This document shows positions 52,784 through 60,567 of a DNA stretch of 64,000 bases, one piece after another. Every line of letters begins with the position of its first letter. Positions within the stretch are counted from its first letter, which is position 1. A program made the translations under genes and the position numbers. The DNA comes from Fodinibius sp036381435. GTDB lineage: Bacteria > Bacteroidota > Rhodothermia > Balneolales > Balneolaceae. The notes under the pieces are model-generated. The model saw only the letters and a list, made by a program, of their open reading frames with translations, was not told the DNA's origin and did no database searches. The stretch spans positions 46,193 through 110,192 of the forward strand of contig DASVCW010000019.1 in assembly GCA_036381435.1 (NCBI GenBank), read 5' to 3'.

Positions 52784-53977
52784 TTATGAAAATGCCGGCA
52801 AATGTTTCCAGGAATCCATTGCCGAAATTTCCGGATCCACATTTCGTATTAAACTCGAGAAACGCAATGCCAGAGCCGTAAAAACCAATTTAGGCTGTAC
52901 ATTTTGGTAAATCATCGGCTTGCAATTGTTAACTTCTTCGATCATCTCTTGCAGCCGCGCTTCACCCAGAGTATTACAAAATTTTTGAATCACTTTAAGT
53001 TGATCGGCATTGGTAATGAGCGATTCATTTTGCGTTGAACGATAAACCAGCAGGTCGCGCAGAAAAACTTCGAGCACGTTTAAGATGGCAATCTGTCCTT
53101 CCAAATTTTGCTGACTTTGCCAGTTTTGGGCGGTTTGGGTGATTTCAACAGCATCCTGGGAATAAGAATTGCGCAAAAATTCAATGATTTCCTGTCGGGT
53201 TTCTTTGAGGCCTGCTACATCAAAAAAACGAGTCATTGCATAATTTCCACCCGAAACGCGCGCTAAATAAGCGGCTTCTTCAGCCGGTAACCCATCTTGG
53301 TTAATTAATGCTTGTTCAATTTCAGTCGTTTTCAGAGGTGATAACGGAATATGCTGGCATCGCGAAATGATGGTTGGGAGAAGCGCTTCGGAGTGATCGG
53401 TGGTCAGCAGAAACATCAGGTCTTCTGAGGGTTCTTCGAGTACCTTCAGAAAAGCATTGGCTGCTTCATCACGCATACTTTCAATGCCGGTCATAATCAC
53501 GACCGTTTTCTTGCCTTCGTTAGGTTTCAAAAAAGCTTTGGGACGAATTTCTTCACGAAAATATTTTATGGGATAAAAAGCTCGTTTGTTCTTGGTGCTG
53601 TCTTCATTTGTAATTGAAGGCCTTAAACTGAAATCAACAATTTCGTAGGGATCTTTTTGCAGGAGTTCGAGCCTTTCGCGGAGCTCTTCAACCGAAACTT
53701 TTGTAGGTACAGGCAGAAAAACGTGAATGTCGGGATGTGTAAACCAGGATGATTTTTTTGAAAAGGTCTGATCGCCGAGATCAGTCAAATTGTCAACCCC
53801 GTTAATCAGTTCGGCAAAAGTCAGGGCAAAAGCGATTTTGCCAATGCCCGGGGGACCTGAAAACAGGTATGCATGGCTAATGCGGTCTGATTCAGCGATA
53901 CGCTTAATTTGTTCCCGGGCAAACGGCTGACCCACCAGCCGCCGGTCTCCGAAATGCAGGTTTTTGTAATCATTCAT
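52784..53977 (-). CDS. holB: DNA polymerase III delta-prime-type clamp-loader subunit
   Basis: A 397-residue AAA+ protein: FGDRRLVGQPFAREQIKRIAESDRISHAYLFSGPPGIGK near the start, EEVRPKAF-type spacing, MTGIESMRDEAANAFLKVLEEPSEDLMFLLTTDHSEALLPTIISRCQHIPL as in DnaX/HolB. The P-loop is GPPGIGKIAF, where Ile replaces the usual Thr/Ser, so ATP hydrolysis may be weak, as in delta-prime. No zinc cysteines are visible. The C-terminal collar is helical. Confidence 0.9.
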   Translation of the reverse strand: MNDYKNLHFGDRRLVGQPFAREQIKRIAESDRISHAYLFSGPPGIGKIAFALTFAELINGVDNLTDLGDQTFSKKSSWFTHPDIHVFLPVPTKVSVEELRERLELLQKDPYEIVDFSLRPSITNEDSTKNKRAFYPIKYFREEIRPKAFLKPNEGKKTVVIMTGIESMRDEAANAFLKVLEEPSEDLMFLLTTDHSEALLPTIISRCQHIPLSPLKTTEIEQALINQDGLPAEEAAYLARVSGGNYAMTRFFDVAGLKETRQEIIEFLRNSYSQDAVEITQTAQNWQSQQNLEGQIAILNVLEVFLRDLLVYRSTQNESLITNADQLKVIQKFCNTLGEARLQEMIEEVNNCKPMIYQNVQPKLVFTALALRFSSLIRNVDPEISAMDSWKHLPAFS

Positions 53978-54037
53978 GGCTTTATGCTAACAAATTATTA
54001 GGATGACACAATAGCTTTACAAAAAATTATTCACGAT

Positions 54038-54706
54038 TTATTCTTCCCAGATATAATCATAAAGTAAAACTCCGGCAGTAATAGTTACACCCGCATAACC
54101 AAAAAGGGCCCAAAAATCGTTGAGATAATTAGTAGTAAAACCTTCAATCAGTGCCGCTTTGGTTGTTTGAACTAAAATTAAAATGAGCGGAAACAGTAAG
54201 GGAATGCTTAGCACAGAAAATATAGCTCCTTTGCGATCCGCCTGAGAAACAATAGCCGCCAACATGGTTGCTACACCCGAAAGTCCCGCTGTACCCAGTA
54301 TAATAACCAATACAAAAGCCAGGCCGTTGGCAATGGGCATTCCCAGTAAAAATATATAAAGGATGAAGGTTGCCAGATTTACTGAAAGAGTGAAAAGGTA
54401 ATTATAGCATAATTTACCCACAAAAACTTCACTCGCTTTGCTGTGAAGCCGCAGGAGGTCAAAGGTATGGCGGTCGGCTTCCATCACAAAAGAGCGCGAC
54501 AGGCTGGAAAGGGCAGCAAAAAGAATGACAATCCACACGAGAGCGCTTTTGGGAGTGGGCGGGAGCTGCTCCGCGTTTAGCGCAAATAAAATGAGCAGCA
54601 AAGAGGCCCCGACAAATGCCAAAACAGTATTGATGGCATATCGCGAACGCAACTCGGTTTGTAAATCCTTAGCCAGAACAGCGGCTACCCCTTGTAAAAA
54701 ATTCAT
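54038..54706 (-). CDS. ccmB: Haem exporter permease CcmB
   Basis: A 222-residue, six-segment membrane protein with the CcmB pattern: FLQGVAAVLAKDLQTELRSRYAINTVLAF, SLSRSFVMEADRHTFDLLRLHSKASEVFVGKLCYNYLF, SGVATMLAAIVSQADRKGAIFSVLSIPLLFPLIL. CcmB with CcmA supports haem release from CcmE in System I. No ccmA, ccmC or ccmD is adjacent, and the ccmF-like gene is more than 50 kb away in the window. Confidence 0.9.
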   Translation of the reverse strand: MNFLQGVAAVLAKDLQTELRSRYAINTVLAFVGASLLLILFALNAEQLPPTPKSALVWIVILFAALSSLSRSFVMEADRHTFDLLRLHSKASEVFVGKLCYNYLFTLSVNLATFILYIFLLGMPIANGLAFVLVIILGTAGLSGVATMLAAIVSQADRKGAIFSVLSIPLLFPLILILVQTTKAALIEGFTTNYLNDFWALFGYAGVTITAGVLLYDYIWEE

Positions 54707-54720
54707 CAGCTAAAGTTAAC

Positions 54721-54808
54721 GAAGTAAGAAGTAAGAAGTAAGAAGTAAGAAGTAAGAAGTAAGAAGTAGTCACTCAATTACTCAATAATTCAATAATTCA
54801 ATAATTCC
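54721..54808. repeat. Heptanucleotide tandem repeat (GAAGTAA)7 and ATTCAAT-type repeat
   Basis: Seven units of GAAGTAA (the last is GAAGTAG) run from 54721 to 54769, followed by imperfect CAATAATT repeats to about 54808. They lie between the ccmB start (read leftwards) and the EIIA gene (read rightwards), so copy-number change could affect either promoter. Confidence 0.8.
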
Positions 54809-54886
54809 TCCAATCAATAATTCAAAAACTTCCAAACGATGAGTATATTTAAGCTCAACAGAAACAGGAATTTTTTACTTTTTTGC

Positions 54887-55357
54887 ATGAATATTTTCAG
54901 CTTGTTAGATACTAAAACTGTTTTTCCAAAAATGAAAGCCGGTAACAAAGCTGAAATATTAGAATTTCTGGTGTCATCCCTTAGGTATAAAATACCTGAT
55001 CAAAAAGTTGAAGATATTCGGAATGCGGTTATGGAACGCGAGAAAATAATGTCCACCGGAGTGGGTAAGGGTCTGGCGATTCCACATGGAAAAACAACGG
55101 GCATTGGCGAAACTTACGCTGCTTTTGCTATTTTGAAAAATCCGGTTGATTATGATGCTATCGACGGAGAGCCTGTAAAGATGGTTTTTTTGCTTGCCGG
55201 GCCTCAGTCGAGCAACAGCTTGCACATAAAAATGCTAAGCCGTATTTCGCGACTGATGAACAACCGTGACTTTCGGGAACGCTTACTGCAATGTTCGTCA
55301 GCAGAAAAAATTATTGAGCAGTTCAAGAAAGAAGAGCAGGTTTCGTTAAAAGGCTAA
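54887..55357 (+). CDS. PtsN-like PTS EIIA domain protein
   Basis: A fructose/mannitol-type EIIA (PtsN-like) domain: LLDTKTVFPKMKAGNKAEILEFLVSSL, then VMEREKIMSTGVGKGLAIPHGKT with the phosphorylated His, and VKMVFLLAGPQSSNSLHIKMLSRISRLM. PtsN proteins link phosphoenolpyruvate status to potassium and stress control. The frame opens at ATG 54839, giving 16 extra residues; ATG 54887 (MNIFSLLD) matches the family start better. The neighbouring tandem repeat makes phase variation of this gene conceivable. Confidence 0.85.
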   Translation: MNIFSLLDTKTVFPKMKAGNKAEILEFLVSSLRYKIPDQKVEDIRNAVMEREKIMSTGVGKGLAIPHGKTTGIGETYAAFAILKNPVDYDAIDGEPVKMVFLLAGPQSSNSLHIKMLSRISRLMNNRDFRERLLQCSSAEKIIEQFKKEEQVSLKG

Positions 55358-55386
55358 GGTATTCAATTTAATTAAGGAAGGGAAGT

Positions 55387-56853
55387 ATGTTTAAACATGT
55401 TATCACTACGGCATCATTACTTTTTAGCATGCTGCTGACAGTAAATCCATCTCATCTCCGTGCACAAGCACCCGTTCTTTCGCTTGATATTCCCGAAATT
55501 ATCGAACAAAGTCGGGCAGATAATGCTTTCTGGTCGGTGATCGTGCGCGATACTACGGGAAAAATTCTCGAAGGTTTTAATATTGGCAAACTGGTACGTC
55601 CCGCTTCAAACTTAAAGCTGTTGACATCCGCTACTGTTTTGAACGAGCTCGGGGCTGATTATACCTATCGAACTGTCATGTACGGACTGGGATATCAAAA
55701 CGGCAGTAGCTGGGAGGGCAATATCATTATTCGCGGAAGCGGGGATCCGTCCATCAGCGGCAAATATTATAATGAAGATCGTTTCTATGTGTTCAACAAA
55801 TTTTACAAGGCGTTAAAGGCGATGGGTATTGAGGAAATCAACGGAAATTTAGTGGGGAATGATGCTTTTTTTGATCAGCAGCCATACCCAAAGGGATGGG
55901 CCTGGAACGATCTTTCATTTTACTACGGGGTTGAAACCAGCGCGCTTTCCTTTAACAATAATACGGTTGACCTGACTGTCTATGCCGATGGGGATATCGG
56001 TGATACTCCCGAAATTGAATGGTTTCCTTTCGATACCGATTACGTAAAATTTGTTAATGAACAGGTGATTTCTCCCGCTGAATCGGAATACGATGAGTTT
56101 TACCGCCGGTTAATGGGAACAAATCGAATCATTCTGCGAAGCAAGTTGCCACAGAACTATGTGGAACATGAAGCACTGTCTGTGTTAAATGCTTCAAGGT
56201 TTTTCATTGATACCTTCAAAAAATATCTTGAAGACGGCAATATTTCAGTTAACGGAAGGTTAATTGTTGAAAGTCAGCAGCAAGACTGGAATAGCGACCA
56301 GTATAAAATTCTGGCCGTTCATGAATCTGTCCCTCTCCGAAAGTTGTTACAGCAACTCAATAAAGAAAGTGATAATTTTTATGCAGAAATGCTGCTCAAA
56401 ACGTCGGCTGCAGAACATTTCGATATTTCCGGCAGCACTGAATTGGGTATCATGCTGATGAAAGACTTTTCCGCTTCAATCGGATTAGATACCACAAAGA
56501 TGGAACTCAGCGATGGCTCGGGAATGGCAGCATCAACCCTCATTACTGTAAAAAATCTAAGCAAATTATTGGTTGAAATGCGCGATCATCACCAGTTTGA
56601 AGTCTATAAAAATAGTCTCTCTATTTCCGGTGTTGACGGCTCACTGGAGTATCGTTTCCCTGCATCCATGGTCGGCAAGATTTACGGAAAAACCGGCTAT
56701 GTATCGGGGGTTCGTTCGCTCAGTGGCTATATGGAAAGTTCATCCGGCAAGCCTCTTATTTTTTGTGTTGTGGCAAATAACTATACCAAAGAAACATCGT
56801 ATATTGATTACGTTCAGGAAAAAATTATTCAAAAAATATACCGCAGTTATTAA
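55387..56853 (+). CDS. dacB: D-alanyl-D-alanine carboxypeptidase/endopeptidase (PBP4, S13 family)
   Basis: A 488-residue periplasmic peptidoglycan hydrolase with a Sec signal ending near LRAQA. The catalytic SxxK is Ser-Asn-Leu-Lys in RPASNLKLLTSA, the SxN motif is SDN in KESDNFYAEMLLKT, and the third box is GKTGYVSGVRSLSGYM. The long insert between SxxK and SxN is typical of S13. It cuts D-Ala-D-Ala ends or cross-links. It lies six bases before the NtrC-type regulator and 30 bases after the EIIA gene. Confidence 0.94.
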   Translation: MFKHVITTASLLFSMLLTVNPSHLRAQAPVLSLDIPEIIEQSRADNAFWSVIVRDTTGKILEGFNIGKLVRPASNLKLLTSATVLNELGADYTYRTVMYGLGYQNGSSWEGNIIIRGSGDPSISGKYYNEDRFYVFNKFYKALKAMGIEEINGNLVGNDAFFDQQPYPKGWAWNDLSFYYGVETSALSFNNNTVDLTVYADGDIGDTPEIEWFPFDTDYVKFVNEQVISPAESEYDEFYRRLMGTNRIILRSKLPQNYVEHEALSVLNASRFFIDTFKKYLEDGNISVNGRLIVESQQQDWNSDQYKILAVHESVPLRKLLQQLNKESDNFYAEMLLKTSAAEHFDISGSTELGIMLMKDFSASIGLDTTKMELSDGSGMAASTLITVKNLSKLLVEMRDHHQFEVYKNSLSISGVDGSLEYRFPASMVGKIYGKTGYVSGVRSLSGYMESSSGKPLIFCVVANNYTKETSYIDYVQEKIIQKIYRSY

Positions 56854-56859
56854 ATCCTG

Positions 56860-58230
56860 ATGACGAAAAAGCCAACCATATTAGTTACGGATGATGAAAA
56901 AAGCATTCGCAATTCACTGCGCGACATTCTTGAGTTTGAGGAATATGAAGTGCTTGAAGCCGAAGACGGAAAACAGGTTTTCGATCTGCTGACCGAGCAT
57001 TCGGTTGATCTGATGCTGCTCGATATTAAGATGAGAGGTATGGATGGTATTGAAGTGCTTGAAAAGCTGAAAGCAAATAATTTTTTCTTTCCTGTTATCA
57101 TGATTTCGGGACATGGCAATATCGAAATTGCCGTTGATGCCACCAAAAAAGGCGCTTTTGACTTTATCGAAAAACCGCCCGATTTAAATCGTTTGCTGCT
57201 TAGTGTACGCAATGCTCTTGATCAAAACCGTTTGACCAAAGAAAACAGGAGCATCAAATCGCGTCTGCCCGAAGTACCGCAGATTATCGGGGAGAGTGAT
57301 GCCATCCGGCAGATAAAAAAAACGATTGATAAGGTTGCTCAAACAAATTCGCGGGTGATGGTGACCGGTGAAAACGGAACCGGTAAGGAACTGGTAGCCC
57401 GCTGGGTTCATGAAAAAAGCAGGCGCTGTAACGGACCTTTTATTGACGTAAACTGCGCGGCCATACCGGCAGAATTGCTTGAAAGTGAGCTTTTTGGCCA
57501 TGAAAAGGGAGCTTTTACCGGAGCCAGCAGTCAGCGCATCGGTAAGTTTGAACAAGCCGACGGCGGCACGCTCTTTTTGGATGAAGTGGGAGATATGAGC
57601 GCCCAGGCTCAGGCCAAAGTATTGCGTGCATTGCAGGAAAATAGAATTATCCGGGTGGGAGGAAGCAAAAAAATATCGGTGGATGTACGCATTGTCGCCG
57701 CTACCAACAAAGATCTCCTTGACGAGATGAAAACCGGAGATTTTCGCGAAGACCTTTACCATCGGCTTAACGTCATTCCTATTCATGTGCCGCCTCTGCG
57801 CAAACGCCTGGAAGATATTCCGCTTCTGGCCCGGCACTGCCTGAAGCAACTGGCGGAAAAAGACATTATGTTTTCCGGCATTTCGTTCACCCGTGATGCA
57901 CTTGAAGCTCTTAAAAAACAAAATTGGTCGGGAAATGTACGGGAGCTTCAAAATGCTGTTGAACGTTTGGGGCTACTCGCCGAAAATTCTCAGATAAAGT
58001 CAAAGGATGTCGAAAACCTTACGCTTTCGGGCAATAAAAACAGCGGAAAGATTAATCATCTGCTTGAAGAATCAGATTCATTTCACAATTTTAAAGAATC
58101 AACAGAACGCTTATTTTTGCTTCGGAAGCTCGAAGAAAACAACTGGAACATATCACAGACAGCCGAAGCAATCGATATCCAGCGAAGCCACATGTACAAT
58201 AAGATGAAAAAGTACAATATCGAACGATAA
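56860..58230 (+). CDS. Sigma-54-dependent response regulator (NtrC/NtrX type)
   Basis: A 456-residue regulator in three parts. The receiver (1-about 120) has the acidic pair VTDDEKS, phospho-Asp in MLLDIKM, Ser in SGHG and Lys in IEKPP. The AAA+ sigma-54 domain (about 140-370) has GENGTGKE, the sigma-54 loop GAFTGAS, LFLDEVGD, and RLEDIP. The Fis-like HTH is at the end (WNISQTAEAIDIQRSHMYNKMKKY). A partner kinase is not in the window. Being in line with dacB and the EIIA gene hints at envelope or nutrient stress control. Confidence 0.95.
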   Translation: MTKKPTILVTDDEKSIRNSLRDILEFEEYEVLEAEDGKQVFDLLTEHSVDLMLLDIKMRGMDGIEVLEKLKANNFFFPVIMISGHGNIEIAVDATKKGAFDFIEKPPDLNRLLLSVRNALDQNRLTKENRSIKSRLPEVPQIIGESDAIRQIKKTIDKVAQTNSRVMVTGENGTGKELVARWVHEKSRRCNGPFIDVNCAAIPAELLESELFGHEKGAFTGASSQRIGKFEQADGGTLFLDEVGDMSAQAQAKVLRALQENRIIRVGGSKKISVDVRIVAATNKDLLDEMKTGDFREDLYHRLNVIPIHVPPLRKRLEDIPLLARHCLKQLAEKDIMFSGISFTRDALEALKKQNWSGNVRELQNAVERLGLLAENSQIKSKDVENLTLSGNKNSGKINHLLEESDSFHNFKESTERLFLLRKLEENNWNISQTAEAIDIQRSHMYNKMKKYNIER

Positions 58231-58292
58231 CCGGTTGAGAGGCAGGAGTATGTGTAGTTCAAAATTCATAATTCAAAATTTATAATTGTACT

Positions 58293-59183
58293 GTGTCAGC
58301 AAAAATTATTGATGGGAAAAAAGTAGCGGCCATAATTCGGGATGAAGTCAAACGGGATGTCGAAGACTGGGTTGAAGCAGGGAACCGCCCGCCGTTTCTC
58401 CAGGTTGTACTCATCGGCAGCGATCCTGCATCGAATGTGTACGTAGGCGCTAAAACCCGGGCCTGTAAAGAAGTGAATATTGAAACTAACACTCATCGCC
58501 TGCCTGATACCGTTTCAGCTAAAGAGCTAAAAGCCACCATTCAAAAGTTTAACGAAAGTGATGATGTGGACGGTATCCTGGTTCAGCTTCCGCTGCCCGC
58601 GCACATTTCAAAGCATGATGTGATTGAATCTATCGACTACCGTAAAGATATAGATGGGTTTCACCCTATGAATTTGGGACGTTTAGCGTTGAACCAACCT
58701 TGTTTTCGCTCATGTACACCCGCTGGAATTTTTGAACTTTTTAAATACTACAGCATCCCTACTAAGAGCAAACATGCCGTAGTGGTGGGAGCCAGCAATA
58801 TTGTGGGACGCCCTGTGTCGATGATGCTTTCTAAAGAGGAGTCCGAAGGCAAAGCCACTACAACCATTTGCCATAAGTACACCAAAGATTTAACCGCTCA
58901 CACTATTTCCGCCGATATCATAATCGTAGCGGCGGGACAACCGAATCTCATTAAAGGGGAGATGGTCAAGGAAGGTGTTGTGGTGATTGATGTGGGAATA
59001 AACCGGGTTGCAGATGAAACTCAGGACAAAGGGTACAGCTTGGTCGGAGACTGTCACTACGAGAGCGTAAAAGAAAAGGCCAGCTGGATTACACCTGTTC
59101 CCGGCGGTGTAGGTCCCATGACTGTAGCTATGCTGATGAAAAATACTCTCCTAGCTGCGAAAAAATCTATCTATCCCGAATAG
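58293..59183 (+). CDS. folD: Methylenetetrahydrofolate dehydrogenase/cyclohydrolase
   Basis: Carries out the NADP-linked oxidation of methylene-THF and the cyclohydrolase step of one-carbon metabolism. The 296-residue protein has SAKIIDGKKVAA, SNVYVGAKTRACKEV with the catalytic Lys, VDGILVQLPLPAHI, the dinucleotide site VVVGASNIVGRPVSMML, and PVPGGVGPMTVAMLM. The start is GTG at 58293, next to a low-complexity intergenic stretch. Confidence 0.96.
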   Translation: MSAKIIDGKKVAAIIRDEVKRDVEDWVEAGNRPPFLQVVLIGSDPASNVYVGAKTRACKEVNIETNTHRLPDTVSAKELKATIQKFNESDDVDGILVQLPLPAHISKHDVIESIDYRKDIDGFHPMNLGRLALNQPCFRSCTPAGIFELFKYYSIPTKSKHAVVVGASNIVGRPVSMMLSKEESEGKATTTICHKYTKDLTAHTISADIIIVAAGQPNLIKGEMVKEGVVVIDVGINRVADETQDKGYSLVGDCHYESVKEKASWITPVPGGVGPMTVAMLMKNTLLAAKKSIYPE

Positions 59184-59190
59184 GTATGAG

Positions 59191-59226
59191 AAGACATGCC
59201 AAGTTTTTTGAAACTTGGCATGTCTT
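59191..59226 (+). terminator. folD terminator-like hairpin
   Basis: AAGACATGCCAAGTTT pairs with AAACTTGGCATGTCTT around TTTG. This 16-bp perfect stem lies eight bases past the folD stop. It may also be a dispersed repeat, as no long T tract follows. Confidence 0.6.
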
Positions 59227-59262
59227 TGTCTCTACAAGCACTCCTTAAATTTGTTAAGTGAT

Positions 59263-59365
59263 CAAGGCGTAGGAAACTTTAAAAGAGAATATTTGCGTTC
59301 ACTATTAGTCTTTAAAGATTAATCTCTTGGGATTTTCGGATATTCTCAAAAGCTTCCTAAGCCTT
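59263..59365. repeat. AGGCTTAGGAAACTTT element, copy A
   Basis: About 103 bp with imperfect inverted ends (CAAGGCGTAGGAAACTTT and AAAAGCTTCCTAAGCCTT). It aligns in direct orientation with copy B at 59730-59830 through the whole length, at roughly 70-75% identity by eye. Confidence 0.6.
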
Positions 59366-59387
59366 CAAAAAAGCACATATTTCTCTC

Positions 59388-59681
59388 CTACAAACACTCC
59401 TCGGGGTTATCAGGATCCAAGTGGCAAGAATCGGACTGCATACTTCTTCCTAAGTTGAGCTCCTGATGCAGTTTATCTAAATACCGCTCAATTTTGTGGG
59501 GTGATGAATACATCTCATATCCGTCAAAAAGCACAGGTAAATCGGTTTTACTGATAAAATCAGGAATTGAAGTACTCTCTCCATTCACCTGCACTATTTT
59601 ATGAGCGGCTACCATTTCACTCAGCTTTTCTTCAATCTGATCGGTAAAACTGTTTGAAGTAAGGTAATAAAAGGTCAGCAT
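59388..59681 (-). CDS. Thioredoxin-fold (GST N-terminal/glutaredoxin-like) small protein
   Basis: 97 residues from the ATG at 59681; a longer frame to 59732 starts TTG inside a repeat. The order of strands and helices, with LPVLFDGYEMYSSPHKIERYLDKL, resembles the cis-Pro region and helix of GST N-terminal or glutaredoxin-like domains (VPVL.DG....SS..I..YL). No CxxC active site is present at the N-terminus. The tail has two Cys (SCHLDP..EECL). Its enzymatic role is unclear. It is flanked by two copies of the same intergenic element. Confidence 0.5.
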   Translation of the reverse strand: MLTFYYLTSNSFTDQIEEKLSEMVAAHKIVQVNGESTSIPDFISKTDLPVLFDGYEMYSSPHKIERYLDKLHQELNLGRSMQSDSCHLDPDNPEECL

Positions 59682-59729
59682 ATCACTAGTGGTTTCTTGT
59701 TTATAACATCTAAAAAATAATAATGACTT

Positions 59730-59830
59730 CAAGGCTTAGGAAACTTTAAAAGAGAGCTTTTATTTCACAATTAACTTTTAAAAATTAATTTCTTAGAGCT
59801 TATAGATATCCTTGAAAGTTTCCTAAGCCT
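59730..59830. repeat. AGGCTTAGGAAACTTT element, copy B
   Basis: The ends GGCTTAGGAAACTTT and AAAGTTTCCTAAGCC form a perfect 15-bp stem; the interior is AT-rich. It is a direct repeat of copy A and lies on the other side of the thioredoxin-fold gene. Confidence 0.65.
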
Positions 59831-59900
59831 AAAGAAAACGGCCACTGCATTCTCCCTTTATACCCCTTTATCTTATACCTTTATACCCTTTAAAAAGGGG

Positions 59901-59916
59901 TGACATAACGATGTCA
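59901..59916. promoter_or_regulatory. Candidate operator TGACAT-AACG-ATGTCA
   Basis: A perfect inverted repeat TGACATAACGATGTCA, with the TGACA-N6-TGTCA spacing used by CRP/FNR-family sites, sits about 52 bases upstream of the ATG at 59968. It is just ahead of a TATCTTG box. No regulator is assigned. Confidence 0.45.
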
Positions 59917-59967
59917 TAATAGCTAATTATCTTGTGAGTGAAGATTAATTAAACAAAGAAAACAGTC

Positions 59968-60297
59968 ATGAATACAGCGAAAAAAATTATCCAAAGAAGG
60001 CCCGTTGGCAATATGGAGCCTGTTCTCCGCAAGGTGCTGATTGAAGCCGAACGCGAACACCGCCAGCTTCAGGAAATGTTTGAGTTGATGGGCTGGGGCG
60101 ATCTGCCGGATGCACTTAAAATAGAGATCAAAGATGATGTTGCGGCAATGGCAGATGAATTGAAAGGAAACTACTCCAGTTGCGACCCGTTCATCGCGCG
60201 TCGTCGTCAGAGTGTAGTTTATTGGATAAACAGTTATGAAGATGGTACTTGCTCTTTGCAGACAGCCATCGAGGTGTTGCGGGTGAAGAAGCTATAA
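59968..60297 (+). CDS. Hypothetical 109-residue protein
   Basis: I do not recognise this soluble, mostly helical protein. It has a basic start (MNTAKKIIQRRPVGNMEPVLRKVLIEAEREHRQLQEMFELMGWGDLP), an acidic middle (IKDDVAAMADELKG), then Cys-containing YSSCDPFIARRRQSVVYWINSYEDGTCSLQTAIEVL. Two cysteines are present but not in a CxxC pair. It follows tandem TTTATACC repeats and a CRP-like palindrome, so it may be a regulated gene. Confidence 0.6.
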   Translation: MNTAKKIIQRRPVGNMEPVLRKVLIEAEREHRQLQEMFELMGWGDLPDALKIEIKDDVAAMADELKGNYSSCDPFIARRRQSVVYWINSYEDGTCSLQTAIEVLRVKKL

Positions 60298-60309
60298 CGT
60301 TTCATCCCC

Positions 60310-60521
60310 CACCCGACGGCTGGTTTTGCCGTCAGATGGGTGAGAAAGAGCAGTATTCGGAGTAGTTAGCATGTCTTTACCCGTCAGACTGCGAACCCAG
60401 CGTTCGGACGGGTAACAAAATTTTAGAGAGGCGGTTTACCCCAGAGCCGTATAATTAATGTGAGCGATTTTGTTTGGCAGATTTATTAAAAACTGTTAAG
60501 CAGGTCGCTCACATTTTTTTT
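60310..60521 (+). ncRNA. Candidate structured RNA region upstream of guaB
   Basis: Three hairpins in a row: CACCC-GACGGC/GCCGTC-GGGTG (60310-60342), TTACCCGTC/GACGGGTAA with inner CGAAC..GTTCG (60377-60415), and TGTGAGCGA/TCGCTCACA followed by eight T (60459-60521). The last looks like an intrinsic terminator with a large loop. I do not recognise a known riboswitch or RNA family. Confidence 0.35.
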
Positions 60522-60528
60522 ATCTTTG
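60521..60528 (+). promoter_or_regulatory. Bacteroidota-type -7 box (TATCTTTG) for guaB
   Basis: TATCTTTG matches TAnnTTTG exactly, 39 bases before the guaB ATG. It begins at the last T of the upstream terminator-like hairpin, so transcription of guaB probably starts just after it. Confidence 0.55.
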
Positions 60529-60567
60529 CCCAAACCTGAACACGAATAGTTGCAGACTATAAAAATC

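Noticed and set aside
57184..57951. 255-codon minus-strand frame opposite the NtrC-type regulator
   Set aside because: It is antisense to the highly conserved AAA+ domain; the coding strand is unambiguous.
60300..60560. Purine or other known riboswitch upstream of guaB
   Set aside because: I cannot find the conserved core of a purine, preQ1, TPP or cobalamin riboswitch, and the likely promoter lies downstream of the hairpins.
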